Counted from the stretch's first letter, positions 8,897-17,156 are shown. The stretch: DNA of 44,498 nucleotides from Sphingobium sp. YR768 (GCF_900111125.1 NZ_FOGE01000035.1:1-44498), one strand, 5' to 3'. The notes: generated by a model not told the origin, from the sequence alone. Numbers and translations are program-made.

Positions 8897-10012
8897 TCAG
8901 TCGACGATGGCCTCGAACACGCTGGCTCTTTTCACGGTCCCGAACAACCCACTCAGCTCGGGCTCCTTGGACTTGATCCGACGGAAGTCCTCAAGGGTGC
9001 GCCTGTCGACGAATAGGATGTCGGTGTAGGCCGCCAACACGGCTAGATGCTGGTCGTGAACGTCGCTGCCGGGCCGAGTGGGGCGTTCCTGCCCGTGGCG
9101 CTTCAGCGCATCGGCGATCCGCCAGCTCGGGAGGCTCCGCATGCTTACCCGCTTCAAGCGCTCGAAGTGGATGCCCGCCTTCTCCGAGACGAGACGCAGA
9201 TGCGACCTGAATGTGCCCAGTTCTGATAGTTCCGCGATGGTGCACTCGTCCCGGATCTCGTACTCGTCGATCCCCTGCTTGGCGTAAGTGTCAACGAGGA
9301 GTTGGCGCACCGTCACGTCCTCCGCGGGCATCTCCTGCATGACGCGCAGGACAAAATCGTTCGCCATCTGGAACGCCTCGGCGTCGCTCCGGCGCGGGTC
9401 GGCCGCCTTGGCACGGAAGAAAGCGTTACGGTGGATCGCTTCCATTACCTTCTTCCGATCGCCAGGCCCGCGGATCTCTTGCTTGCACAGCTGCTCGACC
9501 GTTTGCCCCTCGTCCATCGTCCGCATGCCCGAGAGAGCCGAGACCATCCCAATGTGTTGGCGCCTCTCCCTCATGATCGGACGCGCAACGTCCCAGACCC
9601 AGCCGTCTTCCCCAACGGCGGCGGCGCCGCTTCCGGTCGTCAGCAGGCAGGATCGCACGTGATCGCGTACGTCCGCCATCGTCTGGCAACCGGAATCGTA
9701 GGCGATCGCCTCGGCCGCAAGGATGTCGACAATCCCGCCCAAACCATGCTCGCCTGGCATTCGCATCCACGCTATCATCGGAAGCGACTGGAGATACGCC
9801 ACCCGCGCGCTGGCGTTCGCCGGATCGTCCACGACGAGCAATTCCTCCAGATGATGCCAGGATAGGAACGGGATGCGCCCCTGCTCGAGCAGACGCTGGT
9901 GCAGACCCCGGGCTACCTGTCCCTTGGGCGATGCGGGCTTAACGGCGGCATCGATCCAATCGGCCCAGTGCGATGTGTCGGGCGCCATGATCGCGGCCGT
10001 CAGGAGGCTCAT
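8897..10012 (-). CDS. PIN-like domain protein, last gene of the graspetide operon
   Basis: 371 residues from the ATG at 10010-10012, whose ATGA overlaps the stop of the preceding gene. The N-terminus has a PIN-type first strand with an acidic residue (IMAPDTSHW, D12), acidic residues follow in HHLEEL (E56, E57), and near the C-terminus there is GSDVHDQHLA (D317, D320) then ILFVDRRTLEDF (D336). This spacing fits a PIN-like nuclease fold with a long helical insert; PIN proteins are usually metal-dependent ribonucleases. I infer this from the pattern only. It is the fourth gene of an operon with a RiPP precursor and ATP-grasp ligase, so it may be an effector or toxin whose activity the modified peptide controls. 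Confidence 0.55.
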   Translation of the reverse strand: MSLLTAAIMAPDTSHWADWIDAAVKPASPKGQVARGLHQRLLEQGRIPFLSWHHLEELLVVDDPANASARVAYLQSLPMIAWMRMPGEHGLGGIVDILAAEAIAYDSGCQTMADVRDHVRSCLLTTGSGAAAVGEDGWVWDVARPIMRERRQHIGMVSALSGMRTMDEGQTVEQLCKQEIRGPGDRKKVMEAIHRNAFFRAKAADPRRSDAEAFQMANDFVLRVMQEMPAEDVTVRQLLVDTYAKQGIDEYEIRDECTIAELSELGTFRSHLRLVSEKAGIHFERLKRVSMRSLPSWRIADALKRHGQERPTRPGSDVHDQHLAVLAAYTDILFVDRRTLEDFRRIKSKEPELSGLFGTVKRASVFEAIVD

Positions 10013-10908
10013 TGGGTTATAGCTCCATTCTGAGGCGCAGGCGCGTTCTGAAGGTCCGGAGCGGTTCCGGCAGTCGTGGGTTTGGGACACGACTGCGTCC
10101 GCGACGAATCGGCAGGACTCCGATCCGTCCGTGGTTTGACCGGCCGAGGTGGCCGCGCCTCCGAGACAGTGCGAGCGGTCTGCGCGCCGGACCGCCTCAC
10201 GAGCTGAGCGATCGCGCATTTCACTTCGCACGGAACGCTAGCCGTCGGCTTTTGGACCGCGACGACCTTCGGAGCGGGCGGCTCCTGCGCAGCGTTGCGA
10301 AAGCCCATCGCGTAGAACAGCGGATCGAGCAGCAGGAGCAGGATGAATATCCCGAATGCCCGGAGCAAATGCTCGTGCGTGACTAGGATACGCGTGACCT
10401 TCTCGTTGACCACGTCCCGGGAGTTGCGGGTCGCCAGCAGAGTGCCGCGGGTAAGCTTGCGAAGGGGATTTGGCGTCTGCCATGCGGCCACAATCTCGGC
10501 CTCTCCAACCTTTTGGAAACCCCGGACCTGCAGTGTTTTGAAGGCGTTGAACCCAGCTCCAGCCACGTATACCGTCGCCAGCGCCAGCACAAACAGCCGC
10601 GCCGCGTCCGGTGCCGGACCCGCCTTCTTCTCCCAATTGGCTGCCTGCAGCGTGATGATGACCGGCACTAGCGCAGCGAGCACCGCGAGGTAAGTCGTCG
10701 CCTTCCCCTCAGCCGTGCGGACCCTATCCATCTCGGCCGCCGACACTTTCTGCGCCTCGTCGAGCGCCCGTTCCTCGTTCGAGTTCCAGACTACCGCCTG
10801 GATTGCAGCCCGATCCTGCTGAAGCCGTCGTGCCTCAGCGGTCTTCTGTGCCGGAGTGAGCGGCTCGATATATGGATAGACCGCACTGGCAATCGAATGC
10901 CAGTTCAT
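10009..10908 (-). CDS. Membrane protein with three predicted segments, graspetide operon
   Basis: 299 residues; the ATG at 10906-10908 overlaps the ATP-grasp stop. A 65-residue helical, charged N-terminus precedes hydrophobic segments at about 71-90, 104-120 and 183-202. The first follows EGKATTYLAVLAAL, a pattern reminiscent of membrane effectors in bacterial conflict systems (SLATT-like two-helix proteins), but I cannot assign the family. The tail from about 205 to 299 is Pro/Ala/Arg-rich and probably disordered, with cysteines near 224-229. It may be a transporter partner, receptor or pore-forming effector. Confidence 0.6.
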   Translation of the reverse strand: MNWHSIASAVYPYIEPLTPAQKTAEARRLQQDRAAIQAVVWNSNEERALDEAQKVSAAEMDRVRTAEGKATTYLAVLAALVPVIITLQAANWEKKAGPAPDAARLFVLALATVYVAGAGFNAFKTLQVRGFQKVGEAEIVAAWQTPNPLRKLTRGTLLATRNSRDVVNEKVTRILVTHEHLLRAFGIFILLLLLDPLFYAMGFRNAAQEPPAPKVVAVQKPTASVPCEVKCAIAQLVRRSGAQTARTVSEARPPRPVKPRTDRSPADSSRTQSCPKPTTAGTAPDLQNAPAPQNGAITQ

Positions 10909-11870
10909 GTTGGTTCACCGGCGCAAAGGGCATCGACGATTGCGGCCGTCACCGGGGCACCCGTCCGCTGCTCGATCCAGGCCCACTGCCCGTTCGGGTT
11001 GGCCTCCAGAAACCAGAAGCGGCCATCCGGATCCTCGACGAGGTCGATCGCGGCAAACCGCAGGCCGAGGTCGCGTGTGACGGAGATGCAGGCCGAAGCC
11101 ACCTCAGCCGGCAACTCCATAGCCTCGTGGTCGAGATCCCTGCGAACGCCTTTCCGCCAATCGACCTGCGTCTCGTCATAGGCCTGCGACAATATGCGGG
11201 TCGCGAACACCCGGTCGTCCACGACGAGTAATCGTATGTCAGACCGCTTCGAAATCTCACGCTGCAGAATCATCGGCGCACGCCGAAAGCCATCGGCGTC
11301 GACCGCATCAAGCGCATCCACCCGACTGGTGAAGACGACACTGCCGATCTCGCCGTCGTTGATCAGGGCATGTCGGAGTGGTTTCGCTACCATCGGCCCT
11401 TCCGCGAGGAAGGCGCGGGCTTGCACAAAAGCATTCGTGACGAGCGTTCCAGGGATCTGGAGTCCGACGCGGCGGGCGGCGGTAAGCTGCCTCGGCTTGT
11501 CCTCGGCGCGCAGGATGGAGAACGGCGAATTCAGCCACCGCCCCTCGAGTGCGTTCCAGAGGCTACGAACTATCGCCGACCATTCCGCCACGATGTACTC
11601 GGCGACGGCGGCGCTCCCACTGACCTCAATATTGCCGGGCCGACGATAGTAGGCGCCCGTTACATCCGCGAGAGAAAGTTCGCCGCACGGTCCGATCAGC
11701 GTAAGGTTCGAAGGGTCGCCATCGACCATCGCGATTTCGTGCTGCGGCAGGTCCTCAGTATTCAGGCGGATGAAGCCAAGGCCGCGTCGACGCATCTCCA
11801 AGACGACGTAGTCGGTCGTCACGTCGCGCTTATTGGTTACGAGGAGTATCAGCCCGGAACGCGCGCTCAC
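10905..11870 (-). CDS. ATP-grasp ribosomal peptide maturase (graspetide ligase)
   Basis: 321 residues, starting with GTG at 11868-11870 that overlaps the precursor stop (GTGA). The protein resembles the MvdC/MvdD and actinobacterial TgmB-like ATP-grasp ligases, which join Ser/Thr or Lys side chains to Asp/Glu side chains of a precursor. Visible features are the N-terminal LILLVTNKRDVTTDYV strand and helix, the GAYYRRPGNIEV segment, MVAKPLRHALI (ATP-binding lysine), ILQREISKRSDIRLLVVDD, and the C-terminal metal-binding FWFLEANPNGQWAWIE. The substrate is presumably the protein encoded directly upstream. The call as an ATP-grasp enzyme is strong; the class of cross-link is inferred. Confidence 0.87.
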   Translation of the reverse strand: MSARSGLILLVTNKRDVTTDYVVLEMRRRGLGFIRLNTEDLPQHEIAMVDGDPSNLTLIGPCGELSLADVTGAYYRRPGNIEVSGSAAVAEYIVAEWSAIVRSLWNALEGRWLNSPFSILRAEDKPRQLTAARRVGLQIPGTLVTNAFVQARAFLAEGPMVAKPLRHALINDGEIGSVVFTSRVDALDAVDADGFRRAPMILQREISKRSDIRLLVVDDRVFATRILSQAYDETQVDWRKGVRRDLDHEAMELPAEVASACISVTRDLGLRFAAIDLVEDPDGRFWFLEANPNGQWAWIEQRTGAPVTAAIVDALCAGEPT

Positions 11871-12241
11871 CAGTATGGCGCCGCCGCTTCATCGTCCCGC
11901 TCCTGTTGGACGTCGGTCTTCGTCTGTAACTCGGGAAGGCACAGGGACGCGTCCTCGTCGTCCACTTCCTGCCGAACGCGCGTCCCGGTGCTCGTCTCCA
12001 GCGCCCCGAAGCGCGACGGATCGTCGTCGTCCACCTCAACTTGCGTCATGGTCTTACTCTGCGTCACGACTAGCTCGCCGCCAGCGACCTCGATGATCGG
12101 CACGACACCCTGTTCGCCGTCCACAACCCAGACCCCTAATTCGGGCGAATAGCGACCTGGCATCTCGGCTTCGGCGGACCTCGACGTGGCGAAACGGAGC
12201 AAGAATGGGTCGGCGGACGCAATGGGAGAGTGAACAGTCAT
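11867..12241 (-). CDS. Graspetide-type precursor peptide with three core repeats
   Basis: 124 residues from the ATG at 12239-12241 (another in-frame ATG lies at 12278-12280; the open frame reaches a TTG at 12349). The leader holds DPFLLRFATSR near its start and GRYSPELGVWVVDG, a layout known from putative ATP-grasp-targeted precursors. The C-terminal half (62-118) has three copies of TxTxxxxExDD: SKTMTQVEVDDDD (62-74), TGTRVRQEVDDED (85-97) and TKTDVQQERDDE (107-118), spaced 22-23 residues apart. In each, the second Thr is five residues before Glu and then two Asp follow, giving Thr donors and acidic acceptors for ester rings. The stop overlaps the ligase start. Actinobacterial relatives are known from family models; a sphingomonad product is unknown to me. 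Confidence 0.8.
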   Translation of the reverse strand: MTVHSPIASADPFLLRFATSRSAEAEMPGRYSPELGVWVVDGEQGVVPIIEVAGGELVVTQSKTMTQVEVDDDDPSRFGALETSTGTRVRQEVDDEDASLCLPELQTKTDVQQERDDEAAAPYW

Positions 12242-12328
12242 CGGCAGCGATCCAGTGGCAGTGTCGTCGAATAGGAACATATAGGGAAGATTGAGTGCCA
12301 GAGGAAGTGTTCCGATGATCGTTCCGCC

Positions 12329-12356
12329 AAAGTAACCACCGCCTCGCAACCGGCAA
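12329..12356 (-). promoter_or_regulatory. Possible sigma-70 promoter of the graspetide operon
   Basis: On the minus strand TTGCCG (12351-12356) and TACTTT (12329-12334) are spaced by 16 bases, upstream of both possible precursor starts. The boxes are imperfect and this is a weak call. Confidence 0.25.
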
Positions 12357-12529
12357 TATCCGTAAGTGTGGTAGCATGGGGTATCCCTCGGAAGGATCCG
12401 TCAGAAGCGGACATCCGCATCGTTTGATCTAACCGACCGAATTTGGTCGACAGCTACCGTAAAAGCGGAACGGCCGCAGCTGGCGATCCAAAATCGAGCG
12501 CTGAGTGTCTCACAAGGGTCGAACTTCCT

Positions 12530-13714
12530 TCAACTCGCTCCCCCAATCGCCCCCGGGGTCAGGATAAGTGTGAGGAGAATGAGGGCAACGCCGACATATC
12601 CCCAAGCGCCCATGCCCTGCCAAGCGCGTTTCAAATTGCCAGTTTCGGAGCGAGACGATTTCGCCAGCCGCATTGCATAGATCATCGTGCCGGTAACGGC
12701 CATCGCCGTCAGCAGCGCGCCGAACAGAAACCAGATGGCTTTGGTCCACAGGCCGCCGAACGTGCCGAAATGCAGCGGATCAGCCATTTCGGAAATGCGC
12801 TGATGCGCGCTCAGTGCGCGTCCATCCAGCCGCGCGACGACTCGCGACGTCGCCGGATCGACGACCACCCCATTGGCGCGATCGCGCACCAGCCAGGCGG
12901 AGGACTGACCCAGGAAGATGAGCCCATTGTCGGGCGTGAAGCGAATTTCCCGAATATCGAGCGCAGGATCGGCGCGGCGCGCTATGGCAACCAGTCGGTC
13001 CAACTCGACACCGGTCGGCATCGCACCAGCCGCCACCTCCGGCAATTTGGGCACCTTGGCGTTCCCGCCCAATGTCTCCACCAGATACCACATGCCTGTG
13101 AGCGCAATCAGCGCTACGAACCACAGGCTCCACACACCCATCAGGCGATGCAGGTCGTCCGTCATCCGCCGCCCATCGCCGCCGCGCGGCGCTCGGAAGA
13201 AGCCGCGCCACCATTTCTTGTAGGTGACGATGCCCGACACCAAAGAAGCCGCCAGCAACAGGGCGAGCGAACAGACGATCGGTATACCGATCTTCGTCGG
13301 CAGCATCAGGTGGCGATGGGCCTGTCGCAGGAAGCGGTGGACATTGGCCCAGCCATGCCTGCCCGTGACCTCCGCCGTCCACGGATTGACATAGACCCGC
13401 TCCGGCGCGCCCTTACCGCGACTGACCCAGGCCTCGACCGCGAACCAGGGGTCGATCGGCGCATAGAGGGTCTGCAGCCGGGCATCGGGTGCGGCGCGGG
13501 CCGCCGCCTGCGCCAACGCCCCCCATGACGCGACGAGTTCCGACCGGGGCGATACCCGCATGGCGGGCGTCGCCAGCCAGTCGATTTCATGCGCGAACAC
13601 GGCAAAAGTGCCGGTCGCCAGGATGAAGGTCAGGAAGATCGACAGTTTGAGACCAATCCAGCTATGTACCACCCACCAGAGCGACCGGCCCTTTTTCACG
13701 CGCGCCTGATCCAT
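12530..13714 (-). CDS. PepSY-associated membrane protein (iron uptake)
   Basis: 394 residues. It begins with KKGRSLWWVVHSWIGLKLSIFLTFILATGTFAVF, a His-containing first membrane helix typical of PepSY_TM proteins. Further helices follow at about 150-170 (IPIVCSLALLLAASLVSGIV), 205-225 (WSLWFVALIALTGMWYLV), 335-355 and 372-390. Conserved His/Arg motifs are HRFLRQAHRHLMLP and ISEMADPLHFGTFGG. Family members sit beside siderophore receptors and are thought to act as inner-membrane ferric-siderophore reductases. It starts 2 bases after the receptor stop, so the two form an operon. Confidence 0.88.
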   Translation of the reverse strand: MDQARVKKGRSLWWVVHSWIGLKLSIFLTFILATGTFAVFAHEIDWLATPAMRVSPRSELVASWGALAQAAARAAPDARLQTLYAPIDPWFAVEAWVSRGKGAPERVYVNPWTAEVTGRHGWANVHRFLRQAHRHLMLPTKIGIPIVCSLALLLAASLVSGIVTYKKWWRGFFRAPRGGDGRRMTDDLHRLMGVWSLWFVALIALTGMWYLVETLGGNAKVPKLPEVAAGAMPTGVELDRLVAIARRADPALDIREIRFTPDNGLIFLGQSSAWLVRDRANGVVVDPATSRVVARLDGRALSAHQRISEMADPLHFGTFGGLWTKAIWFLFGALLTAMAVTGTMIYAMRLAKSSRSETGNLKRAWQGMGAWGYVGVALILLTLILTPGAIGGAS

Positions 13715-13716
13715 GG

Positions 13717-15828
13717 TCAGAATTGAAAGCGCAGTTCGGCCAGGAATGTCCGCGGTTCGCCCGGAAAATGCCCGCTCTGCGCCGAAAAGCCCGATGCGGC
13801 ATAGACTTTGTCGAAGATATTATCGACCCTCAGCAGCAATTCGGCAAAGCCAAGCCCCTTGGTGATCGATGCGTCGAAGATCGTATAGGGCTTCACGGTC
13901 TGCCCCGACAGGCTGATGCGCTTCGACACATGCTCACCCCCGACCGCAAAGGCCGCGTCAATCGTTGGCACCTGATAGCGGGTCCAGAAGCCGATCTTGT
14001 GCTTGGGCGCATTGGCAAAGCGGTTACCGACGGCGTTGGTGATCGCCTGACCCGCAATCGTGCCGGTGATCTTTGTGTCGTTATAACCATAATTGACCAG
14101 CGCCACCCAATTGGCGGTAATGTCGGTCGATAGATCGATCTCGAACCCCTTGCTCGTCACCTCGCCGATCGGGCGTAGCTGGTCCTGCCCGTTGACAGGC
14201 GGCAGGCTGGTATCGGCCTGCAGGATATTCTTGCGGACGATGCGATAGGCAGCCAGATTAGCCTGGAGCCTGCCGTCGAACAGGTCGGTCTTGATGCCGC
14301 CTTCGAACTGGTCGCCGGTGACGGGCGCGAAGGGACCGCCCACATCGCCATTCTGGCTGGCGGCGGTCTGCGGCTCGAAACTTTGCGACCAGCTCAGATA
14401 GACGGAGACATCCTTGCGCGGCTTGTAGATCGCGCCGGTGCGGAAGGTGATATCGTCATCCTTATAAGAAGCGGTGTTGACTACGCGATCCTCGAATTTG
14501 TCGTAGCGCACGCCACCGACGAGCTTGAAAGCATCGCTCAGGCTGATCTGGTCCTGAAGATAGGCGCCCTGGCGCTTCGTGCGCGTATCTGTGACAGTGA
14601 ACGGCAGCAGCGCGGCGCGCGCCACATCGCGCGCGCTGTTGGTGTAGACGGGGTCGCTGAGGCTGAGCGGCGTCACGCCCGCGCGCAGGATGCGCGAATT
14701 AAGCACGCTCGTCTCGTCATACCAGTCCGCCCCGGTCTGGAATTTATGCTCCATGCCCAATATGTCGACGCGCGCCGTCAGGTTGGCGGAGAAGGACAGG
14801 CCATCGACATCGCGGATCTGATCGCGAAACTCGCGCGCGACCAAGTCGGTGCTACCTGCGACCAATCCGCGCGGTTCATGATATTGCTGCGTTTCGGTCG
14901 CCTTGAAATAGCGGACGCCCGCATCGAACGTGACCCGGTCCCCGATCGCGGTCGCATAGCGCGCCTGATAGGCCTGTGACTTGAGATGCAGAAAGTCGGT
15001 AGGTTCGTTGGCATTCCAGCGAATGTCGGTGAGGAAATTGCCGTCATTGTCGGTCAATATGCCGCGCAGGCGGTTCGCCTGAAGATCATTGTCATAGACC
15101 GTCGCCTGCAAAGTCAGCTTGCCGCCATCGTTGGTCTTGATGGCTAGGCCGCCATCGCCGATCAGCGACACATTTTTAGTGTTCCGCCGATAGGGATTCA
15201 TCGCCTCGTAAAAGCCGCCGAGGCGGTAGGTGACGACCCCGTCCTTGTCGATCGGACCAGTTGCTTCGGCGGATATGCCACGCCGGTCATAATTGCCCGC
15301 CGTCGCGACCAGGCGCATGGCGCTGGAGTCGCTGGGCACCTTCGACACATAGTTGATGATGCCGCCGGGAGACCCCGGACCAAAGAAAAGCCCCGCCGGT
15401 CCCTTCAACACCTCTACCCGTTCGATATTGAATAGCTGAGGCACGGAAAAGCCGATGAACGGATTGCCGCGCATCCCGTCGTAGAAGGATTGGTCCTGGC
15501 GAAAGCCGCGGAAGGTGACGCCTGCATAGCTGAAGAAGCTGACACCCGAAATATTGCGATAAATGTCGGTCGCGTCGCGTGCGCCCTGGTCGGCAAAGAG
15601 ATCCTTGTTGATCACCTGCAACGCCTGCGGAATGTCGAGCGGGTCCTCGGCGCTTTTGCCGACCGTCGTGGTTTCGGTGCGGTACAAGCGCTGGGCGCGG
15701 CCCGTTACGATGATCTGATCGCTATCGGCTACGGCCGCATCCGGTGCCAACGCAGGGGGTTCCTGGGCAACGGCTACCGAGGCCCAGAAGGAGGCAGACG
15801 CAAACAGCGTCGCGCGTAATATGGACAA
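13717..15828 (-). CDS. TonB-dependent siderophore receptor
   Basis: 703 residues from a TTG at 15826-15828, chosen because it is preceded by GGGGG at the right distance and gives a clean signal peptide (MSILRATLFASASFWASVAVAQE). The plug domain follows (IPQALQVINKDLFADQGARD, then VTFRGFRQDQSFYDGMRGN and IERVEVLKGPAGLFFG). Then comes a 22-strand type barrel ending in LAELRFQF with a terminal Phe. There is no STN domain, so it does not signal through a sigma factor. It would import ferric siderophores across the outer membrane; the substrate cannot be named. A Fur-like box overlaps its promoter region. Confidence 0.92.
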   Translation of the reverse strand: MSILRATLFASASFWASVAVAQEPPALAPDAAVADSDQIIVTGRAQRLYRTETTTVGKSAEDPLDIPQALQVINKDLFADQGARDATDIYRNISGVSFFSYAGVTFRGFRQDQSFYDGMRGNPFIGFSVPQLFNIERVEVLKGPAGLFFGPGSPGGIINYVSKVPSDSSAMRLVATAGNYDRRGISAEATGPIDKDGVVTYRLGGFYEAMNPYRRNTKNVSLIGDGGLAIKTNDGGKLTLQATVYDNDLQANRLRGILTDNDGNFLTDIRWNANEPTDFLHLKSQAYQARYATAIGDRVTFDAGVRYFKATETQQYHEPRGLVAGSTDLVAREFRDQIRDVDGLSFSANLTARVDILGMEHKFQTGADWYDETSVLNSRILRAGVTPLSLSDPVYTNSARDVARAALLPFTVTDTRTKRQGAYLQDQISLSDAFKLVGGVRYDKFEDRVVNTASYKDDDITFRTGAIYKPRKDVSVYLSWSQSFEPQTAASQNGDVGGPFAPVTGDQFEGGIKTDLFDGRLQANLAAYRIVRKNILQADTSLPPVNGQDQLRPIGEVTSKGFEIDLSTDITANWVALVNYGYNDTKITGTIAGQAITNAVGNRFANAPKHKIGFWTRYQVPTIDAAFAVGGEHVSKRISLSGQTVKPYTIFDASITKGLGFAELLLRVDNIFDKVYAASGFSAQSGHFPGEPRTFLAELRFQF

Positions 15829-15849
15829 AACAACCCCCGTGTTAGTTTC

Positions 15850-15868
15850 GCTAATGATAGTGAGTCGC
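15850..15868. promoter_or_regulatory. Fur-like iron box upstream of the TonB receptor
   Basis: GCTAATGATAGTGAGTCGC matches 13 of 19 positions of the classical Fur consensus GATAATGATAATCATTATC. It lies 22 bases upstream of the receptor start. Iron repression of the receptor and PepSY pair is therefore likely, though this is pattern matching only. Confidence 0.5.
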
Positions 15869-15988
15869 GATACGGGGTCTCGATGGGCGGCGCAAGCCAC
15901 CAATTCCATTCTCGCAGCTTATTACCGGCCGAAGGTGGATCTGACCTCCAATATGGGGCGAAGCTTGCGACTCGCTTACGAGCGGACC

Positions 15989-16003
15989 TTCCGCACCCGG
16001 GAT
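15989..16003. repeat. 15-base dispersed repeat, copy 1
   Basis: TTCCGCACCCGGGAT occurs here and again at 30368-30382, both times in non-coding DNA upstream of an operon. It may be a relic of a common intergenic sequence. Confidence 0.5.
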
Positions 16004-16160
16004 CGTCCATTTAGAAGCCGAATGGCAAAGAAGGGTCGCAAGCCGAAACAAATCGAGAACACGGATAAGATCAGAAAAATGTCGTAAACCTCGGATGCCG
16101 TAATTTCGCTTGTCCCGCGAACCTACCATTCTAAACTGGCGGCCAGCGCAGGGGAGCGAC

Positions 16161-17150
16161 ATGGGCATATTGGATTTTCTGTCGAAGCAGTTCGTCGATG
16201 TCATCGACTGGGTGGAAGAGCCGGGACAATTGGGCTGGCGCGTGCCGCTGGCCGATCGGGAAATCCAGAATGGCGCGCAACTGACGGTGCGGGAGGGGCA
16301 GATCGCCGCCTTCTTCAACGAAGGCCGGATCGCTGACATGTTTGGTCCCGGCCTCTACACGCTCGATACATCGACCCTGCCGCTGACGACGGCTATCATG
16401 AACTGGGACAAGGGCTTCAAGTCGCCCTTCAAGTCCGACGTCTATTTCTTCTCCGAAAAGGAGCAGATCGGCCTGAAATGGGGAACGGTGCAGCCGGTGA
16501 CGCTGCGCGATCCCGAACTGGGACCGCTGCGCGTCCGCGCCTTTGGCAGCTACAGCTTCCGCGTCAAGGAGGTCGCGCCCTTCGCGTCGCGCATCATGGG
16601 CACGCTGGGCGAGGTGAAGGTCGCGGATATCGAACCGCAGTTGCGCGCCGCGATCCAGACCGCGCTTGCGACCGGGGTGGCTGGCGGCGGCACTGCTTTC
16701 CTGGACCTGGCGGCCAGCCAGACCGCTTTGTCCGAGGCGCTGAAGGCAGCGGTCGCGCCGGCCTTCTCGCAATGGGGGCTGTCGGTCGAAAGCTTCTTCG
16801 TCGAAAGCCTGTCCTTGCCTGAAGAGGTGCAGAAGCATTTGGACAAGGCCAGTTCGATGCGCGTGCTGGGCGACCTCGACCGCTACGCCAAATTCCAGGC
16901 GGCCGAAGCGATCGAGACGGCGGCGGCGCAGTCCGGTGGCGTGGCCGGCATCGGTGCGGGCGCGGCGGCTGGGCTTGCCATTGGGCAGGCGATGGCTGGC
17001 GCGTTGGGCGGCGCAGCCAGCGCGCCCCCGGCCCCGGCCGAAGACCCGTTTGCGCTGATCGAAAAGCTGCACAAGCTGCTAGATATGGGGGCGCTGACCC
17101 AAGCCGAATTCGATGCGAAGAAGGCAGAATTGCTGGGTCGTATCCGTTAA
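16161..17150 (+). CDS. SPFH (band 7) domain protein with C-terminal SHOCT
   Basis: 329 residues from the ATG at 16161, with GGGGAG upstream. The N-terminal 230 residues are an SPFH domain of the YdjI type (WVEEPGQLGWRVPLADREI, VREGQIAAFFNEGRI, FGPGLYTLDT, LRVRAFGSYSFRV). An Ala/Gly-rich linker follows (about 255-290), and then a SHOCT motif (FALIEKLHKLLDMGALTQAEFDAKK). SPFH proteins scaffold membrane microdomains. In Bacillus, YdjI works with zinc-ribbon membrane proteins in a PspA-type stress system. Here it leads an eight-gene operon with DUF4178 and DUF350 proteins, which fits a membrane-stress scaffold. Confidence 0.88.
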   Translation: MGILDFLSKQFVDVIDWVEEPGQLGWRVPLADREIQNGAQLTVREGQIAAFFNEGRIADMFGPGLYTLDTSTLPLTTAIMNWDKGFKSPFKSDVYFFSEKEQIGLKWGTVQPVTLRDPELGPLRVRAFGSYSFRVKEVAPFASRIMGTLGEVKVADIEPQLRAAIQTALATGVAGGGTAFLDLAASQTALSEALKAAVAPAFSQWGLSVESFFVESLSLPEEVQKHLDKASSMRVLGDLDRYAKFQAAEAIETAAAQSGGVAGIGAGAAAGLAIGQAMAGALGGAASAPPAPAEDPFALIEKLHKLLDMGALTQAEFDAKKAELLGRIR

Positions 17151-17156
17151 CTTCAC

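Larger units (their letters stand above)
15829..16160. promoter_or_regulatory. Divergent intergenic region: receptor operon and SPFH operon
   Basis: 332 bases between the minus-strand receptor and the plus-strand SPFH gene. It contains a Fur-like box (15850-15868) near the receptor start and a 15-base sequence repeated at 30368-30382. The stretch around 15960-16085 shows short open frames on both strands with no recognisable product. GGGGAG before the SPFH ATG is its ribosome-binding site. Confidence 0.5.

Noticed and set aside
11867..12349. Longer start (TTG at 12349) for the graspetide precursor
   Set aside because: The extra residues are Gly-rich and overlap the probable promoter; ATG starts at 12241 or 12280 give a leader of the expected form.
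12443..13528. 361-codon plus-strand open frame
   Set aside because: It is antisense to the PepSY protein, rich in Arg/Pro/His, and shows no domain.
16131..17072. 313-codon minus-strand open frame
   Set aside because: It is antisense to the SPFH gene, which has a good ribosome-binding site and a known domain.
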